This document shows positions 36,101-44,273 of a stretch of DNA of 44,805 nt, piece by piece. This DNA is from Saccharospirillaceae bacterium (GTDB lineage Bacteria; Pseudomonadota; Gammaproteobacteria; Pseudomonadales; Natronospirillaceae). The stretch is taken from assembly GCA_007116635.1 (NCBI GenBank), contig SKIB01000051.1, forward strand, positions 1-44,805. The letters are read 5' to 3'. The notes below the pieces were generated by a model. That model saw only the letters and a list, made by a program, of their open reading frames with translations. It was not told the DNA's origin and ran no database searches. Numbering within the stretch: position 1 is the first letter of the stretch; each line of letters opens with the position of its first letter. The translations under genes were made by a program, and so were the position numbers.

Positions 36101-37393
36101 GTGGCTGCTAGATTACGCGCGCTTCTGGCCTTATTTAGTGGTATGGCGCTGCTGCTATTGGGCAATGGCCTGTTGAACTCATTGTTGCCCTTGGCAGCGG
36201 AAGCAAACAACCTTGGCCCTGAGCGTATCGGCTGGCTGAGTTCGGCTTATTTCTTGGGTTTCTTAATGGGCATTTGGTTGGTGGTGCCCATTATTCGCCG
36301 TGTTGGCCATATTCGTACCTACACCCTTGCCGCATCTACCGCTGCCAGTGTGGTATTGCTACATCTGCTTTTTGACAATTATATTTTCTGGTTGGTGCTG
36401 CGGGTCTTTTATGGTGCCGCTTTGGTCTCTGTTTATGCGGTGATCGAGAGCTGGCTCAATGCCACGGTGCAGCAAGAGCATCGTAGCCGAGTCTTTTCCC
36501 TGTACATGGTGATCAGCCTTGGTGCTGTGGCCTTGGCGCAACCCATGCTGACACTGGATCAGCCCCTGGCCTTTACCCTGTATGCTCTTTGTGCTCTGCT
36601 AGTCAGTATGGCCATGGTTCCAGTATCCTTAACTCGTTTATCTCAACCTGAGATGCTAAGTACTCCGGACATGAACCCTAAGCTCATCGTTGCTCGAGCA
36701 CCCCTGGCCGCCCTGGTGTGCCTGGCATCAGGCTTGGTGTTGGGTGCGTTTTACGGTCTGATGCCGCTTTATGCCAGTGGCTTTGCCAGCGACAGCCGAA
36801 CCATTGCTGCGGTGATGTCCTTTACTATTCTGGGCGGTATCATGGGTCAACTACCCATTGGTATCCTAGCAGAGCGTTTTGACCGCCGCCGCCTGATGCT
36901 GGGCATCTCTCTAGCCAGCTTGCCTGTTGGACCCTTGTTGCTCTTTGTGAGTCATCCTTGGTTGCTTTATCCCTTGTTGGTATATTGGGGGGCTCTAGTA
37001 TTTGCCCTGTATCCCTTGGCCATTGCCCATATGGTTGATCGGGTAGACAACATCGAAGTAATTCCTGCATCCACTACTCTATTGTTGGTCTATGGCTTGG
37101 GAGCCGCATTAGGCCCAATCTTGGCAGGCCAGTTCATGGCGCTACTATCTAACCAGTGGTTGCCTTTCTTCTTCAGCCTGACTATTGGCTTAGCGGCGTT
37201 GGTATTGTATTTGGCCTTGCAATCTAAGCCTAAAGAGCAAATGCCTAGCAGTCAGTATGCACCCATGATGCGTACCACGCCGCAAAGCATGGAGCTGATG
37301 CCCAACATCAGCAACGAAGACTACGAACAATTGCAGGAAGAGCTGGAGCAGGTGGCTGACATGGACCCAGAGTCCGCAGCCCATCCTTCTTAG
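36101..37393 (+). CDS. MFS transporter (YcaD-like)
   Basis: A 430-residue transporter with 12 predicted membrane helices. The MFS loop motif appears in modified form (GWLSSAYFLGFLMGIWLVVP, then RRVGHIRTY) and again as ILAERFDRRRLML in the second half. The pattern and length resemble YcaD-type permeases. A GTG at 36101 is chosen as start because GGGGG lies 5 bases upstream and the first possible ATG is inside the upstream terminator. The last 45 residues form an acidic cytoplasmic tail (SNEDYEQLQEELEQVADMDP). The substrate is unknown. The downstream FAH gene begins 36 bases later and may be cotranscribed. Confidence 0.85.
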   Translation: MAARLRALLALFSGMALLLLGNGLLNSLLPLAAEANNLGPERIGWLSSAYFLGFLMGIWLVVPIIRRVGHIRTYTLAASTAASVVLLHLLFDNYIFWLVLRVFYGAALVSVYAVIESWLNATVQQEHRSRVFSLYMVISLGAVALAQPMLTLDQPLAFTLYALCALLVSMAMVPVSLTRLSQPEMLSTPDMNPKLIVARAPLAALVCLASGLVLGAFYGLMPLYASGFASDSRTIAAVMSFTILGGIMGQLPIGILAERFDRRRLMLGISLASLPVGPLLLFVSHPWLLYPLLVYWGALVFALYPLAIAHMVDRVDNIEVIPASTTLLLVYGLGAALGPILAGQFMALLSNQWLPFFFSLTIGLAALVLYLALQSKPKEQMPSSQYAPMMRTTPQSMELMPNISNEDYEQLQEELEQVADMDPESAAHPS

Positions 37394-37428
37394 CTGGTTT
37401 ACTTTTTTAAGGCCGGGAGGGGAAAGGC

Positions 37429-38085
37429 ATGAGGAATTTTGGTCGGTTGCATTGGCAACAGGGCGCGCCAGTCGAGCCAGATTGCAGTAAGATCCTTTGT
37501 GTTGGCCGTAATTACGCCCAACATGCTGCTGAGCTGAATAACCCAGTGCCAGAGCAGCCAGTGATCTTTATCAAGCCCTCAACTGCGCTCTGTGATCTGC
37601 AACAGCCCCTGCAACTGCCGCAGGCTGAGGTTCATTATGAATTGGAATTGGCCCTTTGGATCGTTCAACCCCTAACCAAGGCCAGCCCTGAGCAATCATT
37701 GGCTGCCATTGGTGGCTATGCTTTGGCGCTGGATCTAACTCTGAGGCAAGTACAGAGCCAGCTTAAACAACAGGGTTACCCTTGGGAGCTGGCCAAGGCC
37801 TTTGACCATAGTTGTCCTGTGGGGCCCCTGATAAAATCCTTGGATCGTCCCTTGGAGGAAACGCAGATTGGGCTGTGGATCGATGCTGAGCTGAGGCAGC
37901 AGGGGCAGGTGAAGCAAATGATCTTTGATCCCGGTTATCTGCTGTCATTCATCAGCCAGCACATCAGTCTCTTGCCTGGGGATCTGGTGCTGACCGGAAC
38001 CCCTGCGGGCGTGGGGCCGTTGCGCTCGAACCAGCAACTGCGGATGCAGCTTAATCAGCATTTTTGGAATGGATCCGTAGCCTAA
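37429..38085 (+). CDS. Fumarylacetoacetate hydrolase-family protein
   Basis: A 218-residue protein of the FAH superfamily (YcgM-type), which cleaves or decarboxylates short 2-oxo acids using a divalent metal. The N-terminal block ILCVGRNYAQHAAEL, the metal-binding acidic pair in VHYELELAL, and the substrate loop LVLTGTPAGVG are conserved. A strong GGGAGGGG ribosome site precedes the ATG. Likely activities are acylpyruvate hydrolase or oxaloacetate decarboxylase, but the family is too broad to choose. It follows the MFS gene closely and converges with the YbjQ-family gene, with a 72-base AT-rich spacer. Confidence 0.88.
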   Translation: MRNFGRLHWQQGAPVEPDCSKILCVGRNYAQHAAELNNPVPEQPVIFIKPSTALCDLQQPLQLPQAEVHYELELALWIVQPLTKASPEQSLAAIGGYALALDLTLRQVQSQLKQQGYPWELAKAFDHSCPVGPLIKSLDRPLEETQIGLWIDAELRQQGQVKQMIFDPGYLLSFISQHISLLPGDLVLTGTPAGVGPLRSNQQLRMQLNQHFWNGSVA

Positions 38086-38157
38086 AAACCATTACGCAAG
38101 TGCAGGGTTAACTGTTTGGTTTGTTGTTTGGATTGGGGCTATTTGGTTGAATGCTTT

Positions 38158-38598
38158 TTATAAGTAAGCTGTGCCATAGGCTTGAATGCTGAAGCGGTTT
38201 TGATTGCGTCTCTCGCCACTGCTAAAGGTTAGCTGTTCAAAGCGTAGGTTCATCACGCCCTTGGCGCCCAAAGCCACGGCCTCTCGCTTAAGCCTTATCA
38301 CGGCCTCGCGTCTGCCGCGTTGCAGTAATTCATTGGCCCCTGCACTGTTGCCACCCAAAAGGGTACGCAGCCACAGGCTGAAGGCAGTAAAGGCATCCAG
38401 GCTGATAACCAGTTCGGTGCCCACTAGGCCCAGAGTTTGTTGGCAGTTGATGCTGGCACTGCTCAGGCTGATGCGAGCCAGTCGTTGCTCGGCATTTTGC
38501 AGTTGTTGCACATGGCGGTGCTTTATCCAGCGAGAGCTGAAAAAAGCCAGACCAATGCTAGAGAATAGAGCCAGCCACTCAAAGGCAAGAAACATCAT
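38158..38598 (-). CDS. Membrane-anchored YbjQ-family protein
   Basis: A 146-residue protein with one N-terminal membrane segment (MMFLAFEWLALFSSIGLAFF) followed by a domain like YbjQ/UPF0145 (LARISLSSASINCQQTLGLV, RGRREAVIRLKREAVALGAK, GVMNLRFE, FSIQAYGTAYL). It is the last gene of the leftward operon and overlaps the soluble YbjQ gene before it as ATGA. The core is more divergent than its neighbour, as if a duplicated copy had gained a membrane anchor. The family forms pentamers in solved structures; no biochemical function is established. Confidence 0.75.
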   Translation of the reverse strand: MMFLAFEWLALFSSIGLAFFSSRWIKHRHVQQLQNAEQRLARISLSSASINCQQTLGLVGTELVISLDAFTAFSLWLRTLLGGNSAGANELLQRGRREAVIRLKREAVALGAKGVMNLRFEQLTFSSGERRNQNRFSIQAYGTAYL

Positions 38599-38909
38599 TC
38601 AATGATGACCGCAGTGCCATAGACTAATAATTCAGAAGCACCCTGAGTGATGGATGCTGTACTGAATCGTACATTGATCACGCCATTGGCACCCATTTTC
38701 TTGGCTTCTTCCAACATGCGTAAGTAGGCCTCTTCACGCGCTTCGCTCATCAATTCGGTGTAGCCCTTGAGCTCACCCCCGACAATATTCTTCAGGCCGG
38801 CCATAAAATCACGACCAATGTGCTTGGCGCGCACGGTGCTGCCACTCACTAGGCCCAGCTGTTTGCTGATGCGATAGCCATGAAGCAGTTCGGTGTTGCT
38901 GGTAATCAT
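38595..38909 (-). CDS. YbjQ/UPF0145-family protein
   Basis: A 104-residue protein close to E. coli YbjQ: YRISKQLGLVSGSTVRAKHI, then FMAGLKNIVGGELKGYTELM, EAREEAYLRMLEEAKKMGAN, GVINVRFST and a closing YGTAVIIE. The family is often described as putative heavy-metal-binding, but the function is unproved. It overlaps the tatC stop (ATGA) and the membrane-anchored relative downstream (ATGA), so all three are translationally coupled. It is soluble and cytoplasmic. Confidence 0.85.
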   Translation of the reverse strand: MITSNTELLHGYRISKQLGLVSGSTVRAKHIGRDFMAGLKNIVGGELKGYTELMSEAREEAYLRMLEEAKKMGANGVINVRFSTASITQGASELLVYGTAVIIE

Positions 38910-39664
38910 TCGCCAGAGTCCTCGGTAGGATGAGCATCGTCTTTAAGCCACCATCGGCTGAAGATCAATCCTAGCTCAAAGAGTAGGTACATGGGAATGG
39001 CCAGCAAGCTTTGTGAGAAGACATCGGGCGGCGTGATCATCATGCCGATGGCAAAACAGCCGACGAAGACATAGGGCCTTTTGCTGGCTAGGGTCTGGCG
39101 TGACACCGCTTTACTAGCAATCAGCAGATAGGTGGCTACCGGAATCTCAAAGGCCACACCAAAGGCAAACATGATTTTTAAGCTGAAATTGAGGTGATTG
39201 TTGATGTCTGGCATCAGCAGGATGCCAGCCGGAATCACCGAGGTAAAAAAGCCAAAAATCAGGGGTAAGACGAGAAAATAACTGAAAGCAATGCCGCAAT
39301 AGAACAGTATTAAGCTCGATAATAACAAGGGTATGGCTAGCTTTTGCTCATTTTGATACATACCAGGGGCAATAAACCCCCAAAATTGGTGCAGCAGGTA
39401 GGGCAGGCATAGTAAAAAAGCCAGTACCAAGGTTAGCTTTAAAGGAACTAGGAAGGGAGAGGCGACACCAATGGCGATCAATTCTGCCCCGCCTATGGGC
39501 TCCAATAAGCTGGTTAGGGGCCTAGCCAAATAGAGGTATAGGTCACTGGCGAAAAACCAAAGCACCGTGAAACAGATTACTAGGGCCAAAAGCATGCGAA
39601 TGACGCGGCTGCGCAGTTCGCGCAGATGGGCTACCAAGGGCATGGACGGTAATTGTTGGCTCAT
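38906..39664 (-). CDS. tatC: Sec-independent protein translocase TatC
   Basis: A 252-residue inner-membrane protein with six transmembrane helices, the receptor for twin-arginine signal peptides. The N-terminal cytoplasmic signature MPLVAHLRELRSRVIRML is present with the conserved Glu. FWGFIAPGMYQNEQKL forms the first cytoplasmic loop, where the family Glu that contacts the RR motif is kept. FGVAFEIPV and ITPPDVFSQ are also standard. It follows tatB with an ATGA overlap. The C-terminal tail is short and acidic. Confidence 0.96.
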   Translation of the reverse strand: MSQQLPSMPLVAHLRELRSRVIRMLLALVICFTVLWFFASDLYLYLARPLTSLLEPIGGAELIAIGVASPFLVPLKLTLVLAFLLCLPYLLHQFWGFIAPGMYQNEQKLAIPLLLSSLILFYCGIAFSYFLVLPLIFGFFTSVIPAGILLMPDINNHLNFSLKIMFAFGVAFEIPVATYLLIASKAVSRQTLASKRPYVFVGCFAIGMMITPPDVFSQSLLAIPMYLLFELGLIFSRWWLKDDAHPTEDSGE

Positions 39665-39963
39665 GATTTGGGGGTCTCACTGCGGTCGCTGGCTATCTGA
39701 GAGTCGGCCTCAGACTGACTTGGCTCGGGCTGATGCTCGGCAAAGCGTTTTTCAATGTCTTGGGTTTCTTCGATGATCTTTTTATTCAGTTCTTGTAGCT
39801 TAACCTCGGTTTCCAACTGGCGCTGAAATTGCTGTGTGGTGCGCTTGGCAGCGCCCACCCAGCGACCGATTTGCCGCGCAACCTCTGGCATGCGTTCAGG
39901 GCCAATCACCACAAGGCCAATGATGGCCAATAACAGCAGCTCAGTGAAACCAAGGTTAAACAT
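39661..39963 (-). CDS. tatB: Sec-independent protein translocase TatB
   Basis: A 100-residue protein with an N-terminal membrane helix ([20 protein letters not shown]) carrying E8, the hinge GPERMP, then a long amphipathic helix (VARQIGRWVGAAKRTTQQFQ) and a polar acidic tail. TatB passes substrates from TatC to TatA. It begins in a TGATG overlap with the tatA stop and ends in an ATGA overlap with tatC. Confidence 0.95.
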   Translation of the reverse strand: MFNLGFTELLLLAIIGLVVIGPERMPEVARQIGRWVGAAKRTTQQFQRQLETEVKLQELNKKIIEETQDIEKRFAEHQPEPSQSEADSQIASDRSETPKS

Positions 39964-40217
39964 CAGCTTTTCTCTTTACTGTCGCTCTTGTCGTTTTGCA
40001 ATTCAGAGAATTGCGCATCCTGGCCACTTGCCGACTCAGATTTGGTCAGTGCTTCAGGTTTGGACTCGGATTTAGGCTCTTCGTTCATGGCTTCTTTAAA
40101 GCCCTTAACGGTGCTGCCCAAATCTTTACCTAGATTTTTCAGCTTGGCGGTACCAAAGATCAACACCACCACCAATAACAGGATCAGCAGTTGCCACACA
40201 CTAATATTACCTAACAT
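39963..40217 (-). CDS. tatA: Sec-independent protein translocase TatA
   Basis: An 84-residue protein, the pore-forming Tat component. It has an N-terminal helix ([20 protein letters not shown]), the [14 protein letters not shown] hinge and amphipathic helix, and a charged tail. Position 8 is Trp-Gln as in many TatA proteins, separating it from TatB with its Glu. It is the first of the tatABC set and follows the HIT gene by 9 bases. Confidence 0.95.
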   Translation of the reverse strand: MLGNISVWQLLILLLVVVLIFGTAKLKNLGKDLGSTVKGFKEAMNEEPKSESKPEALTKSESASGQDAQFSELQNDKSDSKEKS

Positions 40218-40226
40218 TGTCTACTC

Positions 40227-40571
40227 CTACATGCCGCGCCAACTGGCTTGGCGTATGTCACCTATGATATGAAAATGCAAATGATACACCTCCTGGCCGC
40301 CACCCGGCCCTGTGTTGGTGATCACGCGATACCCCTGATCCAAGCCATTGTCCTTGGCGATCTGCGCGAACTTGCCGAGCATCTCACCTAGGATGCTTGC
40401 ATCCTCTGCTTGTAATTGGTCGAGATTCTCAATGTGTTTTTTCGGGATGGCCAGCAAATGCACTGGAGCCTTGGGGGCAATGTCTTTGAACACCAGCATC
40501 TGCTGATCTTCATAAACAATGTCCGCAGGGATCTTACGGTTAACGATGCGGCAAAACAAACATTGACTCAT
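40227..40571 (-). CDS. HIT-family nucleotide hydrolase (HinT-like)
   Basis: A 114-residue histidine-triad protein. The HxHxH motif is YHLHFHIIG (H97, H99, H101), preceded by the nucleotide-binding GPGGGQ. CLFCRIV near the start gives the C4/C7 pair of zinc-binding HinT proteins. HinT enzymes hydrolyse purine nucleoside phosphoramidates such as lysyl-AMP. It lies between hisE and tatA in the operon, an order seen in other gammaproteobacteria. Length and motif are normal. Confidence 0.94.
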   Translation of the reverse strand: MSQCLFCRIVNRKIPADIVYEDQQMLVFKDIAPKAPVHLLAIPKKHIENLDQLQAEDASILGEMLGKFAQIAKDNGLDQGYRVITNTGPGGGQEVYHLHFHIIGDIRQASWRGM

Positions 40572-40574
40572 ACC

Positions 40575-40919
40575 TTACTCCTGAGGTCGGTTGGCTTTTT
40601 CTTCTAAGCCAGAAAGCCCGAAGCGCTGCTCAAGCACGGCCAACACCTGGTCGTGACGCAAATTTAAATGGCTCAACATGACCATTGTATGAAACCAGAG
40701 ATCTGCAACCTCACCCAATAAGGCAGTTTGATTGCAATCTGTGCGTTGGTCGGCAAAATCACGGGCAGCCAGTACGGTCTCAAAAGACTCTTCGCCGACC
40801 TTCTCTAAAATTTTGTTCAGCCCTTTGCTGTGCAGTTTGGCCACATAAGAGGTGTCACTCTTTGCTTGGCGGCGCTCGGCCAGTACCTGTTCAAGTTGCT
40901 CTAAGATGGCGCTCATCAC
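40575..40919 (-). CDS. hisE: Phosphoribosyl-ATP pyrophosphatase
   Basis: A 114-residue single-domain HisE, which converts phosphoribosyl-ATP to phosphoribosyl-AMP, the second step of histidine synthesis. The MazG-type metal site is seen in KVGEESFETVLAA and GEVADLWFHTMVML; SYVAKLHSKGLNKILEKVG is the typical N-terminal block. In enterics HisE is fused to HisI; here it is separate and no hisI is beside it, so HisI must be elsewhere. It lies 5 bases from the ubiB stop. Either of the two first ATG codons could be the start. Confidence 0.95.
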   Translation of the reverse strand: MMSAILEQLEQVLAERRQAKSDTSYVAKLHSKGLNKILEKVGEESFETVLAARDFADQRTDCNQTALLGEVADLWFHTMVMLSHLNLRHDQVLAVLEQRFGLSGLEEKANRPQE

Positions 40920-40924
40920 GACCT

Positions 40925-42463
40925 CTACAGTTTAAAGTACAAAAGTGCGGCAATGGCCAGCAAGAGGATCAGCAGCAGTCGATCACGGTTTTGCTGGCGT
41001 TGTTGCTGCTGCTGTTGCAGTTGCAGCCATTGCTCCATGGTTTTTTGCTGCCCGCGCTGCGCCTGCAGGGCAAGCAGTAATTGTTCGGGCATTTTGGGTA
41101 AATAGTCCAGCCAGAGGGGCGCTTGTTTTTTGGCTTCCAGCAGCAGCCTCTTGCTGCCGACGCGCTCAGACATCCAGCTTTTTAGGAAGGGTTTGCCCGT
41201 GGCCCACAGATCCAGCTGTGGGTAGAGCTGGCGGCCAAGGCCCTCGATGTTGAGCAGCGTTTTTTCCAGTAGTACCAGTTGTGGCTGGACCTGCATGTTA
41301 AAGCGGCGCGCGGTTTGGAACAGGCGCACTAACACCAGACCAAAGCTGATCTCCGCCAGTGGCTTTTCAAAGATGGGTTCGCAGACCGAACGAATGGCAC
41401 TTTCAAAGTCCCGTACCTTGGTTTGTGGTGGCACCCAACCGGATTCAACATGCAGCTGCGCCACGCGCTGATAATCACGCTCAAAAAACGCCAGTAGGTT
41501 TTGCGCCAGATAGTTTTGATCCTCTTCGCTCAGCGTGCCGACGATGCCGCAGTCAATGCCAATGTAGCTAGGCTCATTGGGGTTGCTGATGTCAACAAAG
41601 ATGTTGCCGGGGTGCATGTCGGCATGGAAAAAGCTGTCGCGGAACACCTGAGTGAAAAAGATTTCCACCCCGCGCTCGGCCAGTTTCTTAAAATCCACAC
41701 CAGCGGCGCGCATTTGCTCAATGTTGGCGACGGGTACACCGTAGATGCGCTCCATGACCAAAACATTGGTGCGGCAATAATCCCAATAAATCTCAGGCAC
41801 ATAGAGCAGATTGCCTTGGCTAAAGTTGCGTTTTAGGGTACTGGCATTGGCGCCTTCGCGCAGCAAATCCAGTTCGTCCAGTACGGTTTGTTTGTAGTCT
41901 TCCACCACCTCGACAGGCCGCAGTCGGGCGCCATCGGGCACCAGGGCCACCAGTTTGGCCAGTAGGGCCAGCAGGGCAAGATCTTGATCGATGATCGGAC
42001 GAATGGTCGGGCGAATGACCTTGACCACTACTTCTTCGCCGCTTTTCAATTTGGCGCAATGTACCTGAGCGATGGAGGCCGAGGCCAAGGGCTGCAGATC
42101 AAAGTCGTCAAACAGGGCATCCAGCTCTTGCTGCAGAGCTTGACTGATCAGCTGCGCGGCTTGGCTACCGGGAAAGGGGGGAACCTTGTCTTGCAGTTTG
42201 GCCAGTTCATCGGCGTATTCAGGGCTGAGCAGGTCGCGTCTGGTGGAAAGTATCTGGCCAAACTTAACGAAGATGGGGCCTAAGGATTCAAGCGCCCGTC
42301 GTAAATTGACTTCAGGCTGCTTTGGTTTGGGCAGCCATGAACTTGGCCATGCATAAATCAGTACACGCAGCCAAAGCGGCAACTGAGCAAGGGGTAGTAT
42401 ATGCTGCAGCCGATAACGATTGATGATGTACAGAATGCGCAGACCGCGCACTAGGCTTTTCAT
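40925..42463 (-). CDS. ubiB: Ubiquinone biosynthesis protein UbiB
   Basis: A 512-residue ADCK/ABC1 atypical kinase-like protein needed for ubiquinone synthesis. The family KxGQ motif is [14 protein letters not shown], followed by [13 protein letters not shown] (Ala-rich loop in place of the P-loop), HADMHPGN and the metal-binding IDCGIVG. The C-terminus has an unusual Gln-rich tract ([15 protein letters not shown]) and a final membrane helix ([17 protein letters not shown]). It probably supplies ATPase activity to the Ubi complex or extracts quinone precursors from the membrane. The ATG overlaps the ubiJ stop (ATGA). Confidence 0.95.
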   Translation of the reverse strand: MKSLVRGLRILYIINRYRLQHILPLAQLPLWLRVLIYAWPSSWLPKPKQPEVNLRRALESLGPIFVKFGQILSTRRDLLSPEYADELAKLQDKVPPFPGSQAAQLISQALQQELDALFDDFDLQPLASASIAQVHCAKLKSGEEVVVKVIRPTIRPIIDQDLALLALLAKLVALVPDGARLRPVEVVEDYKQTVLDELDLLREGANASTLKRNFSQGNLLYVPEIYWDYCRTNVLVMERIYGVPVANIEQMRAAGVDFKKLAERGVEIFFTQVFRDSFFHADMHPGNIFVDISNPNEPSYIGIDCGIVGTLSEEDQNYLAQNLLAFFERDYQRVAQLHVESGWVPPQTKVRDFESAIRSVCEPIFEKPLAEISFGLVLVRLFQTARRFNMQVQPQLVLLEKTLLNIEGLGRQLYPQLDLWATGKPFLKSWMSERVGSKRLLLEAKKQAPLWLDYLPKMPEQLLLALQAQRGQQKTMEQWLQLQQQQQQRQQNRDRLLLILLLAIAALLYFKL

Positions 42464-43044
42464 GTCTGGCTGCCCGGTAGTTGTTGGTTAAGTCGCTGTA
42501 GGTTACGGCGTAATTCGCTGATACGACGTTGATGTTCACGAAATTCTTGCTGATTGACCAGTTGTTGGCTTTCGTGCACCAACCAATGCTCCAGGCTTGC
42601 CTGTTGTTGGCTGACTAACTGAGTCAGCCACTGCAGCAGGTGGGTGCGCACCAGGCTAAGGATGGCGGTGGCTTGCTGGCCAATCAAGGGCGCAAGGATG
42701 ACCTCAGGCTCGAAGTCGGGCTGCTGCATCAATTCGGCCAGCGCCATCAGCACCTTGGTGTCGCCTTGAATCTGCAAGGGCAGATCTTTCAATGCTTGGA
42801 CTTTATCCTGATGACGCAGCAAACTCAAAAGGCTAGGCATGGAAAAGCCAATTTGCGCGTCTAGGTGCTGTGCCTGATCCAGTAACAGCACCTTCCCTTG
42901 GCGAATGGCGAACACCAGATGCCAATGTGGTTGCTCAAGCTCAACGGCCAGTGTTTTACCTTCCAGTTTCTTCAGTCGTGCCTGAGTGAGGGGTGCGGTG
43001 CTCAGTAACTGATTGATGGCTAATTCCAATAAAAGGCGCGTCAT
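42460..43044 (-). CDS. ubiJ: Ubiquinone biosynthesis accessory factor UbiJ
   Basis: A 194-residue protein with an N-terminal SCP2-like lipid-binding domain ([40 protein letters not shown]) and a C-terminal helical coiled segment. UbiJ binds ubiquinone precursors within the soluble Ubi complex. Position between ubiE and ubiB with ATGA overlaps on both sides confirms the call, since the sequence itself is weakly conserved in this family. Confidence 0.9.
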   Translation of the reverse strand: MTRLLLELAINQLLSTAPLTQARLKKLEGKTLAVELEQPHWHLVFAIRQGKVLLLDQAQHLDAQIGFSMPSLLSLLRHQDKVQALKDLPLQIQGDTKVLMALAELMQQPDFEPEVILAPLIGQQATAILSLVRTHLLQWLTQLVSQQQASLEHWLVHESQQLVNQQEFREHQRRISELRRNLQRLNQQLPGSQT

Positions 43045-43793
43045 GCTGCTTTGAAGCCTTGGTGCAGCGCAACGATGCCGCCAGTCATGTTATCCCACTT
43101 GCTCTGCACAAAGCCAGCGTCGCTCATCATCTGTGCCAGTGTGGCTTGGTCGGGGTGCATGCGGATGGATTCGGCTAGATAGCGGTAAGAATCGCTGTCA
43201 CCCACCACCAGCTTGCCCATCAGGGGTAAGGCGGTGAAAGAATAAAGGTCATAGAGCTTGCTCAGGCCAGGTACTACAGGCTTGGAAAACTCCAGTACCA
43301 TCAGGCGGCCGCCCGGTTTGAGTACACGATGAAATTCACGTATGGCTTGATCTTTGTCGGTCACATTACGCAAGCCAAAGGAAATGGTGACCAGTTGAAA
43401 GCTGTTATCGGCAAAGGGCAGTTGCTCGGCATTGGCCTGCGCCAGATGCAGGTTTTCCAGTACGCCCTGATCGTGCAGTCGATCGCGCCCAACTTTTAGC
43501 ATGGAATCATTAATATCCGACAACACCACTTGTCCGGTGGGGCCAACAATGCGGCTAAAGGCCTTGCTGAGGTCACCTGTTCCGCCGGCCACATCCAATA
43601 CTGAATCACCAGCTCGAATAGCACTACTATCTATGGTGATTTTTTTCCAAAGGCGATGGATGCCGGCTGACATTAGGTCGTTCATCAGGTCATAGCGGGC
43701 CGCCACATTGTGAAACACCTCAGCAACTCGTTGTTGCTTTTCTTTTTTGTCGACCTGCTGGTAACCAAAATGGGTGGTTTCTTTTTCTGACAT
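43041..43793 (-). CDS. ubiE: Ubiquinone/menaquinone C-methyltransferase UbiE
   Basis: A 250-residue AdoMet-dependent methyltransferase that adds the ring C-methyl group in ubiquinone and menaquinone synthesis. [20 protein letters not shown] opens the protein, AdoMet motif I is [13 protein letters not shown], and the family signatures [20 protein letters not shown] and [12 protein letters not shown] follow. It is the first gene of a leftward operon running to 38158. A perfect 9-bp inverted repeat directly before the ATG contains the only Shine-Dalgarno-like AGGGG, suggesting translational control. Confidence 0.96.
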   Translation of the reverse strand: MSEKETTHFGYQQVDKKEKQQRVAEVFHNVAARYDLMNDLMSAGIHRLWKKITIDSSAIRAGDSVLDVAGGTGDLSKAFSRIVGPTGQVVLSDINDSMLKVGRDRLHDQGVLENLHLAQANAEQLPFADNSFQLVTISFGLRNVTDKDQAIREFHRVLKPGGRLMVLEFSKPVVPGLSKLYDLYSFTALPLMGKLVVGDSDSYRYLAESIRMHPDQATLAQMMSDAGFVQSKWDNMTGGIVALHQGFKAA

Positions 43794-43796
43794 GCG

Positions 43797-43825
43797 TAGC
43801 CCCTAGAACGGATGTTTAGGGGCTA
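43797..43825 (-). promoter_or_regulatory. Inverted repeat covering the ubiE ribosome binding site
   Basis: TAGCCCCTA (43797-43805) and TAGGGGCTA (43817-43825) form a perfect 9-bp stem with an 11-base loop, ending 3 bases before the ubiE ATG. On the ubiE strand the only ribosome-binding-like AGGGG is inside the 3' arm. No T run follows, so it is not a canonical terminator for the gene upstream. It could be an operator or a translation-blocking hairpin. Confidence 0.55.
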
Positions 43826-43861
43826 TTCTAACCAGCTTGCTTGGTGCTGTCTTGTAATTCT

Positions 43862-44056
43862 CTAGGATTGCTGTGAATCCTCTTTACTGATGCTATTTAC
43901 TAATATGGGTAGACTGCAAATGAGCATGAAGAAGAGGCAGCCATAGACCACGACGGGTGGCGCGCCTATTAGCCAGAAGCCTGTGGTGAGCATGGCGGAG
44001 CTGGTCAGTAATGTCAGGCTGGTGTCATCGTTATTCAGGGTTTTATGTTGTTGCAT
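43862..44056 (-). CDS. Small two-helix membrane protein, unknown
   Basis: A 64-residue protein with a polar N-terminus (MQQHKTLNNDDTSLTLLTSS), then two hydrophobic segments (AMLTTGFWLIGAPPVVVYGC, LFFMLICSLPILVNSI) separated by Pro-Pro, and a charged tail. It resembles small hypothetical membrane proteins, but no family is recognised. AAGG lies some way upstream of the ATG. It is 68 bases upstream of ubiE in the same direction and could lead that operon or have its own transcript. Confidence 0.55.
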   Translation of the reverse strand: MQQHKTLNNDDTSLTLLTSSAMLTTGFWLIGAPPVVVYGCLFFMLICSLPILVNSISKEDSQQS

Positions 44057-44273
44057 AGCGTGAGCCTTGTTTTTTGTAATTGTTTTTTAACTATAGGCTG
44101 GCTTTTTGCCGCTGTCATGCGGTTGCAGATTGGATTTTGTTTGTTGTGATCAATTTCGGAGTAATTGGTGTGTAATTGGTGTTTTGCAGGTCTGCGTTAT
44201 AGGCTTCCGTGCTTAGCCTGCTGTGTATCGTTAACCGTTGGTCTGGCGGTGGGCTGTCGCGTACCGCCCGCCT
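44057..44273. other. Spacer leading into the repeat zone
   Basis: No gene seen. It holds a short direct repeat (gtaattggtgt twice, around 44161-44182) and an inverted repeat ggcggt/accgcc (about 44243-44268) beside a partial match to the start of module A (ttggtctggcggtgggc), as if a degraded module A precedes the full copy. Confidence 0.5.
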
